Source: an uncultured Acetatifactor sp.
GTDB lineage: Bacteria > Bacillota > Clostridia > Lachnospirales > Lachnospiraceae
DNA length: 64,000 nt
Assembly (NCBI GenBank): GCA_947581865.1
Contig: CANPWA010000005.1
Location: forward strand, 62,001-126,000
Direction: 5' to 3'
The notes beneath the pieces were generated by a model, which saw only the letters and a program-made list of their open reading frames with translations, was not told the origin of the DNA and ran no database searches. The translations under genes were made by a program, and so were the position numbers. Positions 36,128 to 45,864 of the stretch are shown here, piece after piece (position 1 is the first letter of the stretch; each line of letters starts with the position of its first letter).

Positions 36128-37336
36128 CTACAGCAAGGTATCCAGTGTCTCCCGGATCGCCCGGATAAACTCCAGACTGTTTAAGATCACGGGGTGTTCA
36201 CAAGTGGAGATCAGCGACAGACTCTTGGTCATTTTGCCGTCCTCCACTGTCTTGATACATGCCTGTTCCAGCTTGTCGGCAAAGTTCACCAGTTCGGGAA
36301 GATTGTCCAGCTCACCGCGCTTTCTCAGCGCTCCCGTCCACGCGAAGATCGTGGCGATGGAATTGGTGGAGGTCTCCTCCCCCTTCAGATATTTGTAATA
36401 ATGACGCTGCACGGTGCCGTGAGCCGCCTCATACTCATAGACTCCGCTGGGGGAGACCAAAACGGAGGTCATCATGGACAGATCGCCGTAGGCAGTGGCT
36501 ACCATATCGGACATCACATCTCCGTCATAATTCTTGCACGCCCAGATAAACCCTCCCTCGGAGCGGATGACGCGGGCTACCGCATCGTCGATGAGTGTGT
36601 AGAAATATGTAATCCCCAGCTCTTCAAACTTTTTCTTGTATTCAGTGTCATAAATCTCCTGGAAAATATCCTTAAACGTGTGATCATATTTCTTGGAAAT
36701 GGTATCCTTGGTGGCAAACCACAGATCCTGCTTTGTATCCACCGCATAACCAAAACATGCTCTCGCGAAACTGGAAATGGATTTCTCGGTGTTATGGATG
36801 CCCTGCAGGATGCCCGCTCCCGTGAAATTGTGGATCAGCTCTCTCGTCTCGGTGCCGTCCTCAGCGGTAAACACCAGCTCCGCCTTTCCCGGGCCGGGAA
36901 CCTTTATCTCCGTATTTTTATACACATCGCCATAGGCGTGACGCGCGATGGTGATGGGTTTGGTCCAGTTGCCCACATAGGGTACGATCCCGCGAACGAG
37001 GATCGGCGCCCGGAACACCGTGCCATCTAAGATCGCACGGATAGTGCCGTTGGGGCTCTTCCACATCTCTTTGAGATGATACTCCGTCATTCTCGCCGCA
37101 TTGGGAGTGATGGTAGCGCACTTTACAGCCACACCGTACTTCAAAGTCGCATTGGCCGAGTCTACCGTCACCTGATCGTCGGTCTCGTTGCGATGTTCCA
37201 GCCCCAGGTCATAATACTCCGTCTTCAGCTCAATGTAGGGAAGCAGCAGTTCCTCCTTGATCATTTTCCAGAGAACCCTGGTCATCTCGTCTCCGTCCAT
37301 CTCCACAAGGGGAGTGGTCATCTGAATCTTTGCCAT
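36128..37336 (-). CDS. icd: NADP-dependent isocitrate dehydrogenase (eukaryote-type, subfamily II)
   Basis: A protein of 402 residues converting isocitrate to 2-oxoglutarate with NADPH formation. Typical subfamily II features are [56 protein letters not shown] and [19 protein letters not shown]. The start at 37336 follows AAAGGAAAA. It is the last gene of a unit with the GntR/FCD regulator (67 bp upstream) and the DRE-TIM enzyme. No aconitase gene is in the window. Confidence 0.95.
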   Translation of the reverse strand: MAKIQMTTPLVEMDGDEMTRVLWKMIKEELLLPYIELKTEYYDLGLEHRNETDDQVTVDSANATLKYGVAVKCATITPNAARMTEYHLKEMWKSPNGTIRAILDGTVFRAPILVRGIVPYVGNWTKPITIARHAYGDVYKNTEIKVPGPGKAELVFTAEDGTETRELIHNFTGAGILQGIHNTEKSISSFARACFGYAVDTKQDLWFATKDTISKKYDHTFKDIFQEIYDTEYKKKFEELGITYFYTLIDDAVARVIRSEGGFIWACKNYDGDVMSDMVATAYGDLSMMTSVLVSPSGVYEYEAAHGTVQRHYYKYLKGEETSTNSIATIFAWTGALRKRGELDNLPELVNFADKLEQACIKTVEDGKMTKSLSLISTCEHPVILNSLEFIRAIRETLDTLL

Positions 37337-37402
37337 AAAATTTTCCTTTCCCTTTCGATCATGTTGTTTTGTGTAATACATTTTCTTTGACTACAGCCGC
37401 CG

Positions 37403-38098
37403 TCACGGCTTTTCTTTCTCAAAGGCTTCGTGCAGCCCGCTCTGCACCATATTGTCATAAGCGTTGATCATATGCTGGTTTGCCAGTTTTTCCGCAAGGT
37501 CCGCATCCCCTGCCTTGATCGCCTCCATGATCTGCTCGTGTTCCTCATTGGACTTCGGCCCTCTATTGGCATTGTTCAAAGTCTTCTTCCTCACACGGAG
37601 CACATACTGGTGAAAATCCTTCAGCTGATGTTCCAGCATTTTGCTGTCGCACGCCTCATACATGATATCATGAAAGCGGTTGTCCAATTCCGCAAGCTGG
37701 TCTAAATGCCCTTTCTGAGCATGGAACTTGGCAAGATAGACATTCTCCTCCATTTCTTCCATCTGCTCTTTGGTGATGTGCTCCGTCGCCCAGCGGGCGC
37801 AAAGCCCCTCCAAAAGCGAACGGATCAGATAAATGTCCCGCACATCCTTCTCGGTAATGCCCGTGACATAGGCTCCCTTGTTGGGGATGATCTGGATCAG
37901 CCCCTCCAGCTCCAGCTGTCTGAATGCCTCCCGCACGGGAGTACGGCTGACTCCCAGCTCCTCGCCGATGGCAACCTCCTTGAGTTCCTCATGCTCCTCA
38001 TATTTGCCGCTCAGGATATCATCCCTGAGCTTGTGAAACACGCGCCCTCTCAAAGAAAACTTATCCGTCACTTCCCGTTTCACATCATAATTACTCAC
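37403..38098 (-). CDS. GntR-family regulator with FCD domain (FadR type)
   Basis: A protein of 231 residues. The winged helix (residues 15-80, IGEELGVSRTPVREAFRQLELEGLI and NKGAYVTG wing) is followed by the all-helical FCD ligand domain with typical acidic and histidine residues (ELDNRFHDIMYEACDS). It lies 9 bp after the DRE-TIM gene and 66 bp before icd. Members sense organic acids. TTGTATACAA at the centre of the 40-bp palindrome matches the binding consensus of FCD-type GntR regulators, which supports a role in this operon. Confidence 0.93.
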   Translation of the reverse strand: MSNYDVKREVTDKFSLRGRVFHKLRDDILSGKYEEHEELKEVAIGEELGVSRTPVREAFRQLELEGLIQIIPNKGAYVTGITEKDVRDIYLIRSLLEGLCARWATEHITKEQMEEMEENVYLAKFHAQKGHLDQLAELDNRFHDIMYEACDSKMLEHQLKDFHQYVLRVRKKTLNNANRGPKSNEEHEQIMEAIKAGDADLAEKLANQHMINAYDNMVQSGLHEAFEKEKP

Positions 38099-38107
38099 TT
38101 TACACTC

Positions 38108-39517
38108 CTATCCCAGCGTGATACCCTTTTCTTCGCACACTCTGTTCAGACAAGCCAGAATCTCCTCATCCGTGAGCACCGTCACACGGCCTCCCGCGTA
38201 CTCTTCGTCCACCCACGCCTTGATCCCGCGCACAAGCTCGGAGGTCTTATCCACCTGCTTATCGTCTTTTAATTTGAAATAGGTGTTGATCCAATGGGCG
38301 ATGCCCGCCAGCCCCGAAGTGTTGGAAATCGCACATAAAACAGGTCTGTTCAGGAATTTTTCCGTATCAAATATATTGTAAATCTCCTCGTTCTTTAACA
38401 GCCCGTCGGCATGAATCCCCGCCCTGGTCACATTGAAGTTCTTGCCCACAAAAGGTGTCCTGGAAGGAATCCGGTAACCGATCTCTTTTTCATAATACTC
38501 TGCCAGTTCTGTGATGACCGTAGTATCCATACCGTTCAGATCACCTTTCAGCTGGGCATACTCGAACACCATTGCCTCCAAAGGCGTATTCCCCGTTCTC
38601 TCGCCGATGCCAAAGAGTGAGGTGTTCACACCGGAACAGCCGTAAAGCCACGCCGTGGTGGAATTGACCACCGCCTTGTAAAAATCATTATGCCCATGCC
38701 ATTCGATCAGCTCATGGGGCACACCCGCATGAGTATGGATCGCGTAGATGATACCCTGCACGCTTCTGGGGATGACCGCGCCGGGGAAATTAACACCATA
38801 CCCCATGGTATCGCACGCCCTGATTTTAATGGGGATCTTGTACTCCTCCATCAGCTTCATCAGTTCCAGACAAAAAGGCACTACATAACCGTAAATATCC
38901 GCTCTGGTGATATCCTCCAGATGACACCTGGGGCTGATGCCTTCCTCCAGGCAGTCTTTGATGACACTTATGTAATGCTCCATCGCCTGCCTTCTGGTCA
39001 TCTTGAGTTTTAAGAAAATATGATAGTCGGAACAGCTCACCAGAATACCGGTCTCCTTCATTCCGATCTCTTTTACCAGCTTAAAATCCTCTTTGCTCGC
39101 CCGGATCCAGCTGGTGACTTCCGGGAATTGGTAGCCGCGTTCCATACATTTGTAGACCGCATCCCTGTCTTTCTTGCTGTAGAGGAAAAATTCGCTGGCG
39201 CGGATCATCCCGTTGGGTCCTCCCAGCTTATGGAGATAGTCAAAGATCGTCACGATCTGCTCTGTGGTGTAAGGTGCGCGCGACTGCTGTCCGTCCCGGA
39301 ACGTGGTGTCCGTGATCCAGATCTCCTTCGGCATATTGTGCGGCACGATCCTGTCATTGAACGGGATTTTGGGAATCTCCGAATAGGGGAACATATTCCG
39401 GAATACATTGGGTTTCTCCACATCATCCAGAATATACATGTGCTCCTCTATCTCGAGAAGATTATTCTTTTGATTCATCGTCACCGGGCGATTCTGAAAT
39501 GTGTCATACTCTCTCAT
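38108..39517 (-). CDS. DRE-TIM metallolyase, candidate Re-type citrate synthase
   Basis: A protein of 469 residues of the homocitrate/isopropylmalate synthase superfamily. It has the DRE-TIM motif ITDTTFRDGQQS, the metal site ELIEWHGHNDFYKA, and GVNTSLFGIGERTGNTPLEA. Enzymes of this kind replace Si-citrate synthase in some Clostridia and sulfate reducers (Re-citrate synthase). The gene is followed by GntR/FCD and NADP-isocitrate dehydrogenase, so a route from acetyl-CoA and oxaloacetate to 2-oxoglutarate is the best fit. No leuBCD or lysine genes are present, which argues against isopropylmalate or homocitrate synthase. Start at 39517 is chosen for the AAGGGA site upstream. Confidence 0.7.
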   Translation of the reverse strand: MREYDTFQNRPVTMNQKNNLLEIEEHMYILDDVEKPNVFRNMFPYSEIPKIPFNDRIVPHNMPKEIWITDTTFRDGQQSRAPYTTEQIVTIFDYLHKLGGPNGMIRASEFFLYSKKDRDAVYKCMERGYQFPEVTSWIRASKEDFKLVKEIGMKETGILVSCSDYHIFLKLKMTRRQAMEHYISVIKDCLEEGISPRCHLEDITRADIYGYVVPFCLELMKLMEEYKIPIKIRACDTMGYGVNFPGAVIPRSVQGIIYAIHTHAGVPHELIEWHGHNDFYKAVVNSTTAWLYGCSGVNTSLFGIGERTGNTPLEAMVFEYAQLKGDLNGMDTTVITELAEYYEKEIGYRIPSRTPFVGKNFNVTRAGIHADGLLKNEEIYNIFDTEKFLNRPVLCAISNTSGLAGIAHWINTYFKLKDDKQVDKTSELVRGIKAWVDEEYAGGRVTVLTDEEILACLNRVCEEKGITLG

Positions 39518-39582
39518 GTGCACCATCCCTTTCCATGGCATCACGCCATTTCTCCTAAAAAATTCCCGGGAATACATTAAAA

Positions 39583-39622
39583 ACAGGTCTTGCATAATTG
39601 TATACAATTATGCAAGACCTGT
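39583..39622. promoter_or_regulatory. Perfect 40-bp palindrome over the Re-citrate-synthase promoter
   Basis: ACAGGTCTTGCATAATTGTA and its exact complement meet at 39602/39603. The core TTGTATACAA fits the GntR/FCD operator. It covers the -10 and the spacer and touches the -35. Reading from the upstream leucine-rich-repeat gene it also ends in TTTTT, so it may act as that gene's terminator too. Confidence 0.9.
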
Positions 39623-39625
39623 CAA
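39597..39625 (-). promoter_or_regulatory. Sigma-A promoter of the DRE-TIM-gntR-icd operon
   Basis: TTGACA (39620-39625 on the minus strand), 17 bp, TACAAT (39597-39602). It is inside the palindrome. Confidence 0.85.
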
Positions 39626-39669
39626 TACCTTTCCTGAAATATTCCCAAAAGAAACTCCTTGAGGGCACC

Positions 39670-41130
39670 TCATGCCTTCTGCCACAGGATGCACATCACG
39701 CCGCCGGTCAGACAGATTATCGCGCCGATCCAGTTAAAGGGGAACCGCTGCGCAGAAGCCCGGGAATCCGCCGGCGCCATATGACTTTGCATAACGACAC
39801 GTTCCTGCACCGTCTCCTCATCCATCAGCCCGCCGCTGTACTCCACCTCCTGCGGGTCACAGCCCGCAAAAGCGCTTTCATCTATCGCCTGCAGGGATGC
39901 GGGAAGCACCACTTTGCGGATCTCTTCATGCCCTTCAAAGACATCTCCTGCAATCACGCGCACCCCCTCGGGCACAATGACCTCCTCATCCGTCCCGCGG
40001 TATGCTGCCAGAACACCTCCGCTTATCAGGAAATCTCCGTCTTCCTTCTTCGCCCCGTTCAGGAAATTTTCCACCCACGGGGTATGGGCAAAGGCTTTGG
40101 AGGCAACACGCTCCACACTCTCGGGAAGCTCCACCTCCGTCAGTGCGTCACAATGATAAAATGCCGCATAATCGATGCTTTCCAGCCCGTCCGGCAGTTC
40201 AATACTGCGCAGCCCGCTCCTGGCATAGGCAAACGGCCCTATTTCCCGCACATCTTCTGCCAAGGTTTCCCTTGTAATATCCTCATCGCGATAATGACTC
40301 CGCTCGGCAATCCTGCCGGATTCTTCCCCGGGGGTCTGCCCCTCGGAACCGCCCCCGAAAGGTGCGGCATTCTGCATCAGCACAAACGCCCGATTGCCCA
40401 CTACCTTTGTACTGCCCAGTTCGCTTCCCGGATCTGCCTGAACGGTTTCCGGCTCAGGCTGACTGTCCTGGACATCCGCACCGGAGTACACGCCATCGGG
40501 AGAGGGATTCTTCGGTCTGTCCCGGTCCGACTGGTCGTCCGTCTCCGAATCCCTGTCATATACAGGCATATTTTTCTGCCGCTCATAGAAATCTTTGGCG
40601 TATTTGTCCGCATAGCTTCCCTCTTCGCAGTGAATGTTTAAGAGATAATCTCCGTCGAAGGCATTGTCCTGAATGCTCGTCACCTCCGGCGGAACGGTGA
40701 TATCCTCCAGACGCTCACAGCCTGCAAACGCCTGAATACCGATGCTTCTGATGTTGGAAGGGATCTGCATGGTCTGCAGCCCGGTACAGTTCATAAAGGA
40801 AAAATCGCCGATGGAAATAAGTTTTTTGCCCAAGGTGACCGTCTTAAGGTTATCGCAGCCCCAGAAGGCGTATGCTCCGATCATTTTCACCGAATCCGGC
40901 AGGATCACTTTCTCCACATACAGATTATCCTCAAAGGCACTTTCCCCGATGGAAGTGACCGTTGAGGGCACGGACACCGTCTTATCCGTGCCGTTATATT
41001 TTACCAGCTCACCGCTCTTTACGGTAAAGGCGGAGGCAGACGTCTCCGCATCTGCCTCCGCTGCCGGAAGCAGCATAATGATGAGTGCCGTTATGATCAA
41101 AAATGCTCCGATAACCTGCCTCTTGTTCAT
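39670..41130 (-). CDS. BspA-type leucine-rich-repeat protein with C-terminal anchor
   Basis: A protein of 486 residues. An N-terminal signal (MNKRQVIGAFLIITALIIML) is followed by LRR_5-type repeats in two blocks separated by a long Asp/Pro/Gln-rich linker: LRR units such as VEKVILPDSVKMIGAYAFWG and later LRSIELPDGLESIDYAAFYH. The C-terminus is one membrane span (WIGAIICLTGGVMCIL) and a short basic end, so it is probably a membrane-anchored surface protein. BspA repeats are common in gut bacteria and often bind host or matrix proteins. It lies 68 bp from the larger LRR gene. A common transcript is possible. Confidence 0.85.
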   Translation of the reverse strand: MNKRQVIGAFLIITALIIMLLPAAEADAETSASAFTVKSGELVKYNGTDKTVSVPSTVTSIGESAFEDNLYVEKVILPDSVKMIGAYAFWGCDNLKTVTLGKKLISIGDFSFMNCTGLQTMQIPSNIRSIGIQAFAGCERLEDITVPPEVTSIQDNAFDGDYLLNIHCEEGSYADKYAKDFYERQKNMPVYDRDSETDDQSDRDRPKNPSPDGVYSGADVQDSQPEPETVQADPGSELGSTKVVGNRAFVLMQNAAPFGGGSEGQTPGEESGRIAERSHYRDEDITRETLAEDVREIGPFAYARSGLRSIELPDGLESIDYAAFYHCDALTEVELPESVERVASKAFAHTPWVENFLNGAKKEDGDFLISGGVLAAYRGTDEEVIVPEGVRVIAGDVFEGHEEIRKVVLPASLQAIDESAFAGCDPQEVEYSGGLMDEETVQERVVMQSHMAPADSRASAQRFPFNWIGAIICLTGGVMCILWQKA

Positions 41131-41162
41131 GCTTTTCTTCCTTTAAACTACTTTTCTCCACA

Positions 41163-41201
41163 CTGCTTTTTGATACTGCTTTTTGATACCGCTTTTCTTT
41201 A
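41163..41201. repeat. Short tandem repeat after the large LRR gene
   Basis: CTGCTTTTTGATA occurs twice in tandem (41163-41175, 41176-41188) and a third degenerate unit runs over the stop codon of the large LRR gene. It resembles the duplication at 5609-5648. Confidence 0.8.
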
Positions 41202-44200
41202 CACTGCTTTTGCCACCTGTAAGCTGCGCTTATCCCTCTTCATGAACAGCACGACTGCCATACAGGCGAGCCCGATGGACAAAAACCACTTCGGATGGAT
41301 GCCGTCGCCGGTTTTCGGAGTATTGTCCACCACCACGCTGGCACTCAGATTGTCGGTGTCCACATAGATCACATAGGGTGAGAAATGCTCTGCCGTAAAG
41401 GTCACGCAGGCAACCCCGTCAATGGTGGTAAAGCGGGGAGACAATTTCTCCAGCTTACCGCTGCTGTTGACACATCCCACCTTATTGTTGCCGGCATAAG
41501 TGATCAGAGAGTCCGGCAGAGGGAGGGTGATACTGATGGAAAGCCCTGTCGTATCACTGATCTTCCTGGTCCCCGTTGAATCGTACAGACTGATGTCCAT
41601 AGGGAAATATTTCATGGAACTGATGTCCCCGTATTCTGCCTGTAATGCTTTCACGATCGCCTCGGAGGCTGAGGAACTCTCCGTGATCTTGATGGTAAAG
41701 TTGTCGGAAGAACCCTTTACCGTCGCAGATACCACGCCTGTGTTGGACAGCCCGTTCTTATCGATCACCACGGTGGAACCGGTGCTTCCCGCACCGGAAT
41801 TGCTGTTGGGGCGGTTGGAATTATTGTTCTGTAAATTACCGCTCACGGATCCATTGGAATTTAAAGATCCTCCTGATTTTGCCTTATAGTGCGCTGTCAC
41901 GGTCACATTGCTCTCCGGCATGGTGACCACCGTCGCACTGACTGCCGTACTGGCTATCTTCGTGGTCGAGGGTTCTATGGTCCAATGGCTGAACTCCTGA
42001 CCGCTGGGCGGATCATTTGCCACGATCACCGGCTGGGAACCTGCCAGATAACTTCCGGAACCGCTGCCGTTTTGAACGGTCAGCGTATAGAATTTCCCCT
42101 TTTCGTCGCCGTTCCCAAAATTATTGTCATCGTCACTTCCTCCCGGATTGTCATCATCCCCGGAAGAACCGTCATCCTTGACGTAAGTGGCATAGATATC
42201 CAAATCCTTGCTCACCTTGGTAAAATCGGAAGGCACCCATGACGCAAACGTATATCCCTGCCTCTCAGGAGTCTTGGGCTCATAGGCATCCTCCCCGGGC
42301 TCCACAAGCTGCTGGTTTAACACCGTGCCGTCATAGTCGATAAAGCGCACCACAAATCTGCCGTCGATCTCCTCCCATTTTGCATAGAAACTGGTCGCCT
42401 GGGTGATGGGGGCTTTCACGTCTCCGATCCATCCCACAAAGACATATCCCTCTTTCACGGGATCGGCAGGAAGCTCCACGACCTGACCGATGGTGACCCT
42501 GCGGGTGTAGAGCACAGTGGTCTGGTCATCGTCATAGAAAATGACATCCACTTTTTTCGCTTCCGGATCCTCTGTCTCATACATGGCATAAATGACCATG
42601 TCCTTGCTGATCCCTGTATATTCCTCAGACCAGCCCACGAAATCATAGCCGGGTCTGTGGCCGGGGACAGTGGGATCCTTGCCTTCCTCCTTGGGAGGCA
42701 CCGCATCCTGCCCCTGAATCACATACTCCGTCTTCAGCTCCGTGCCGTCCCAGTCTTTCCATTCTACCTTGTATTTGATTTCCATACCATTGGGATCGAT
42801 CTCAAAATGATATGTCTTCGCATACTCGGCGGCAAGACTTTCCTCATTGCAGACAAAGACCAGATCATCCGGTCTGTATTCCCCCGAAGTGTCCAGCGCA
42901 TCCACGCGGAACACAGTGTACACATTGGGCACCTGGATCCGCTGCAGATTCGGACATTTTGTGAAGGCCTGGTCCTCTACCGACCTCAGAGAGTCGGGAA
43001 GGATCACCTGAATCAGCTTCTCGCAGTTCTCAAATGCCTTCGCGGGAATCTGCTCCACCGAAGAAGAGCTCAGATCCACAAAGGACACTTTCGTATCCTT
43101 AAACGCTTCCTCAGCAATGGCCCGCACACCATCCACTTCCGCGGCGGTGACGCTCCCCGAGGAACGCCCCTCGAGATACTCTATGATCTTCCACTTCTGT
43201 CCGGCAGAATCCAACTGGTAAATGATCGAATTGTCACAGTTAAAATGTGTGCTGCCCTGGAAATCCACATGGGATAACTCACTGCAGCCGGTGAAAGGAA
43301 TGCGTCCCATTTCCGTCACGGTGTCAGGAAGCGTCACATTCTGCAGATTCTTGCAGTTTTTGAAGGCATAGTCTCCAATGGACTCCGTGTCGCCATACAG
43401 GGCAATGCTGCCAAAAGTAGTACAGTTGGCAAAACAGCCGCTGTCCACGCCGTCATCGGGATCATCATCCCCGGCCACTTCCTTTAATCCGTGTGCCGTC
43501 AGCGTTTTGTATACCTTATGCTGAAAGAAATCGTCCATCTCCTCAAGACTGTCCACTTCTTTTTTCTTGAACAGCCCTTCCTCAATTCCTTCAATGCCGG
43601 CAGGCAGATCGATATTCATGACAGCATCCCAGATCTGCTTTTCATAGCCCGTGACCGAACTGCTGTCCGCCTGGGCTGTCATCTTGCTGCGGGCTCCTGA
43701 CATCGCATCCTTATATTTTTCCGCTGTTTCGGGATCGATGTCACTATAGATCTTATACAGATCGGAGGAGACGGGATTCTTCAGATCTCCCAGAGTCGGA
43801 TAATCCCTCAGCTCGTTCTTATGGGTATCCGGATTTCGTCTCACTTTGAGCCCCGTGGGCCAGCCGCTGAAATAGGTGATGTAAGAATCCGGCTGATCCC
43901 CCACACTGATCTTATTTTCCTCATTCATCGCATAGAGGAACGGCTGGGAACTCAAAGACACCGGTCCCACAAAAGTCAGTTCAGGATTCGGATCCAATGC
44001 AGAACTTCCGCATTTGTGGCGCCGGACGTACTGGGTCCGGAAAGCCCCATTGTCAATGGTCAGGTTGATCGGATTCTCAAAGCATACATATTTGAGTCTG
44101 TGACAGCCTGAGAAAGCGTCTGTGCGGATCTGTTCCACCGTGGCAGGTATCGTGAGGGACGTCACAAAACAATAATCCTGGAACACATCCGAATCGATGG

Positions 44201-45860
44201 TTCTGATGTAATACGGTCCAATGAATTCCGGCAGATCGATGGTCGTGATATTGTTCTCCAGTTCGGTCCCTATCAACATATTACTGCTGTTTACACGGTA
44301 AGTTGCCTTCTTTTTGGCGCTCTCCGTTCCCGCATTCACAGTCAGCTCATAAATATCCTGTTTCTCCAGATTCGATTCATGAAGATAGCTGAAGGCAAAA
44401 TAATGCTCCTTCGCCGTCTTGTGCAGTGTGGAGGGATTTGACGCATTGGTGGGTCCCTCAAAATAAAATGTGCCGTGGATAATAGTGCTGTCCGTATACT
44501 GCTGTCTGAAAGCTTCATATCCGAACGTCGCAGCCGCAGCTCCGCTGCCGAAACCTTCCGTGATATTCATGTTGGTATTGCCCACCGTGATGGACTGGAG
44601 AGCCAGACATCCCTGGAAGTTGCTGATATCCACATCCTCCGTAAAACTCCGGGGGAAAGTCACAGACTGCAGCTGTCTGCAGTTCACAAACATATCGCAG
44701 CCCAAAGTCTGCAGCGCCACATTGCTGTTCGGTCCGCCGCAAAGCTCGATCGAGGTCATCGCCCAGCAGTCCATGAATGCCGCGTCCCCTATCGCCTGCA
44801 CATTGATGGGCACCGTAAAGCTGGCCAGCGCCTCACATTTCTCAAAGGCGTGCGCGCCGATGGCAGTGATGTTGGAAGCGGAGTTCAGATTTACCGTATT
44901 CATGTTCAGGCAGCCCGCAAAGGCGTAGTTGCCAATGGTATTCAAAGCATTGCTCAAAGTAATGCTGCGCATGGCAGTACAGCCGTAGAATGCATAGTTG
45001 CCGATACCAGAAAGATTATTGCCCACGATCAGCTCGCGGATGGCGCCCTTTTCCGCAAAAATACCGTTTTGCGGATTTGTGATGACTCCTGCGATCTTCC
45101 AGCCGCCCTGGCTATCCGTGGCGAGATACTGGTTGCCAATGTAGCTCACCGTAATATTCTGAATCCTTCTATGGGTTTCTGCCGTAGCCGGCTTCGGCTC
45201 TTCGTCTTTTGTGCCGTTAGGCTTGAAATCGGCAGTCTCGTAATAGTAAAGCGTCTCTTCCCCGCTCCACTTATCGTAATCGCTATAAAAACAGGGATGG
45301 TAACTGACGATTGTTTCCACTTTCGGATCCGGATCGCTCACATCCTCCGACATGTCCGGCTCCGCCGGCACCTCTGTCTCGGTCCTGTAAAACAGATAGT
45401 TGCCTTTGCTGCCGACAGCCACATAGCCCTCTCCCGTTCCCTCCGTAGTGCTGTAATTCAAATACGCGTCCACCTGATCCGGGATGATCAGGGTCCCGTT
45501 CTCCAACGCTCCGACATCACTGTACCCCAGGATCACAGCGATCTTCTGGGGACCGGTCTCGCTGCCTTCGGGCGTCACATAGGCAAACTGGAATTTACCG
45601 TCGCCGGTCGTATAGATCTTGGTATCCTCTTTCAGCTCAGGAATCTTAAAATAATCCTCCATCTTTTCCGCAGTCAGCTTGTCGTGCATTCTGTCTTCTG
45701 CCGCCACATGCTTTAACCCTTCTGTGGGGATTGACGCAACCAGGATCGCGGAAACCAGACATATGGTACCCAAAGTCTTTCTGACTGTCTTTTTCAGCCG
45801 CCTGCCCTTCTTTCTGGGTTCTTTCGTTTTAAGCTCTTTTGTTGTAAGCTCCTTTGCCAT
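41199..45860 (-). CDS. Large BspA-type LRR protein with InlB repeats and a sortase sorting signal
   Basis: A protein of 1553 residues. After a long basic n-region and signal peptide (TLGTICLVSAILVASIP) come many LRR_5/BspA repeats (residues about 150-1000). Three to four InlB B-type/bacterial repeats follow (for example IFYDDDQTTVLYTRRVT and FVVRFIDYDGTVLNQQ). A Ser/Asn-rich linker and a C-terminal signal end the protein: TPKTGD, a hydrophobic span and the basic tail KRDKR. Start at 45860 follows AAAGGAG and lies 4 bp from the sortase stop. The class B sortase just upstream is the likely enzyme. Confidence 0.9.
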   Translation of the reverse strand: MAKELTTKELKTKEPRKKGRRLKKTVRKTLGTICLVSAILVASIPTEGLKHVAAEDRMHDKLTAEKMEDYFKIPELKEDTKIYTTGDGKFQFAYVTPEGSETGPQKIAVILGYSDVGALENGTLIIPDQVDAYLNYSTTEGTGEGYVAVGSKGNYLFYRTETEVPAEPDMSEDVSDPDPKVETIVSYHPCFYSDYDKWSGEETLYYYETADFKPNGTKDEEPKPATAETHRRIQNITVSYIGNQYLATDSQGGWKIAGVITNPQNGIFAEKGAIRELIVGNNLSGIGNYAFYGCTAMRSITLSNALNTIGNYAFAGCLNMNTVNLNSASNITAIGAHAFEKCEALASFTVPINVQAIGDAAFMDCWAMTSIELCGGPNSNVALQTLGCDMFVNCRQLQSVTFPRSFTEDVDISNFQGCLALQSITVGNTNMNITEGFGSGAAAATFGYEAFRQQYTDSTIIHGTFYFEGPTNASNPSTLHKTAKEHYFAFSYLHESNLEKQDIYELTVNAGTESAKKKATYRVNSSNMLIGTELENNITTIDLPEFIGPYYIRTIDSDVFQDYCFVTSLTIPATVEQIRTDAFSGCHRLKYVCFENPINLTIDNGAFRTQYVRRHKCGSSALDPNPELTFVGPVSLSSQPFLYAMNEENKISVGDQPDSYITYFSGWPTGLKVRRNPDTHKNELRDYPTLGDLKNPVSSDLYKIYSDIDPETAEKYKDAMSGARSKMTAQADSSSVTGYEKQIWDAVMNIDLPAGIEGIEEGLFKKKEVDSLEEMDDFFQHKVYKTLTAHGLKEVAGDDDPDDGVDSGCFANCTTFGSIALYGDTESIGDYAFKNCKNLQNVTLPDTVTEMGRIPFTGCSELSHVDFQGSTHFNCDNSIIYQLDSAGQKWKIIEYLEGRSSGSVTAAEVDGVRAIAEEAFKDTKVSFVDLSSSSVEQIPAKAFENCEKLIQVILPDSLRSVEDQAFTKCPNLQRIQVPNVYTVFRVDALDTSGEYRPDDLVFVCNEESLAAEYAKTYHFEIDPNGMEIKYKVEWKDWDGTELKTEYVIQGQDAVPPKEEGKDPTVPGHRPGYDFVGWSEEYTGISKDMVIYAMYETEDPEAKKVDVIFYDDDQTTVLYTRRVTIGQVVELPADPVKEGYVFVGWIGDVKAPITQATSFYAKWEEIDGRFVVRFIDYDGTVLNQQLVEPGEDAYEPKTPERQGYTFASWVPSDFTKVSKDLDIYATYVKDDGSSGDDDNPGGSDDDNNFGNGDEKGKFYTLTVQNGSGSGSYLAGSQPVIVANDPPSGQEFSHWTIEPSTTKIASTAVSATVVTMPESNVTVTAHYKAKSGGSLNSNGSVSGNLQNNNSNRPNSNSGAGSTGSTVVIDKNGLSNTGVVSATVKGSSDNFTIKITESSSASEAIVKALQAEYGDISSMKYFPMDISLYDSTGTRKISDTTGLSISITLPLPDSLITYAGNNKVGCVNSSGKLEKLSPRFTTIDGVACVTFTAEHFSPYVIYVDTDNLSASVVVDNTPKTGDGIHPKWFLSIGLACMAVVLFMKRDKRSLQVAKAV

Positions 45861-45864
45861 CTTC

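Noticed and set aside
38108..39517. 2-isopropylmalate synthase or homocitrate synthase
   Set aside because: No leucine or lysine genes nearby and the operon holds NADP-isocitrate dehydrogenase; kept as an alternative only.
44475..45716. Plus-strand frame of 413 codons
   Set aside because: Antisense to the giant LRR gene, which has clear domains; no start signal.
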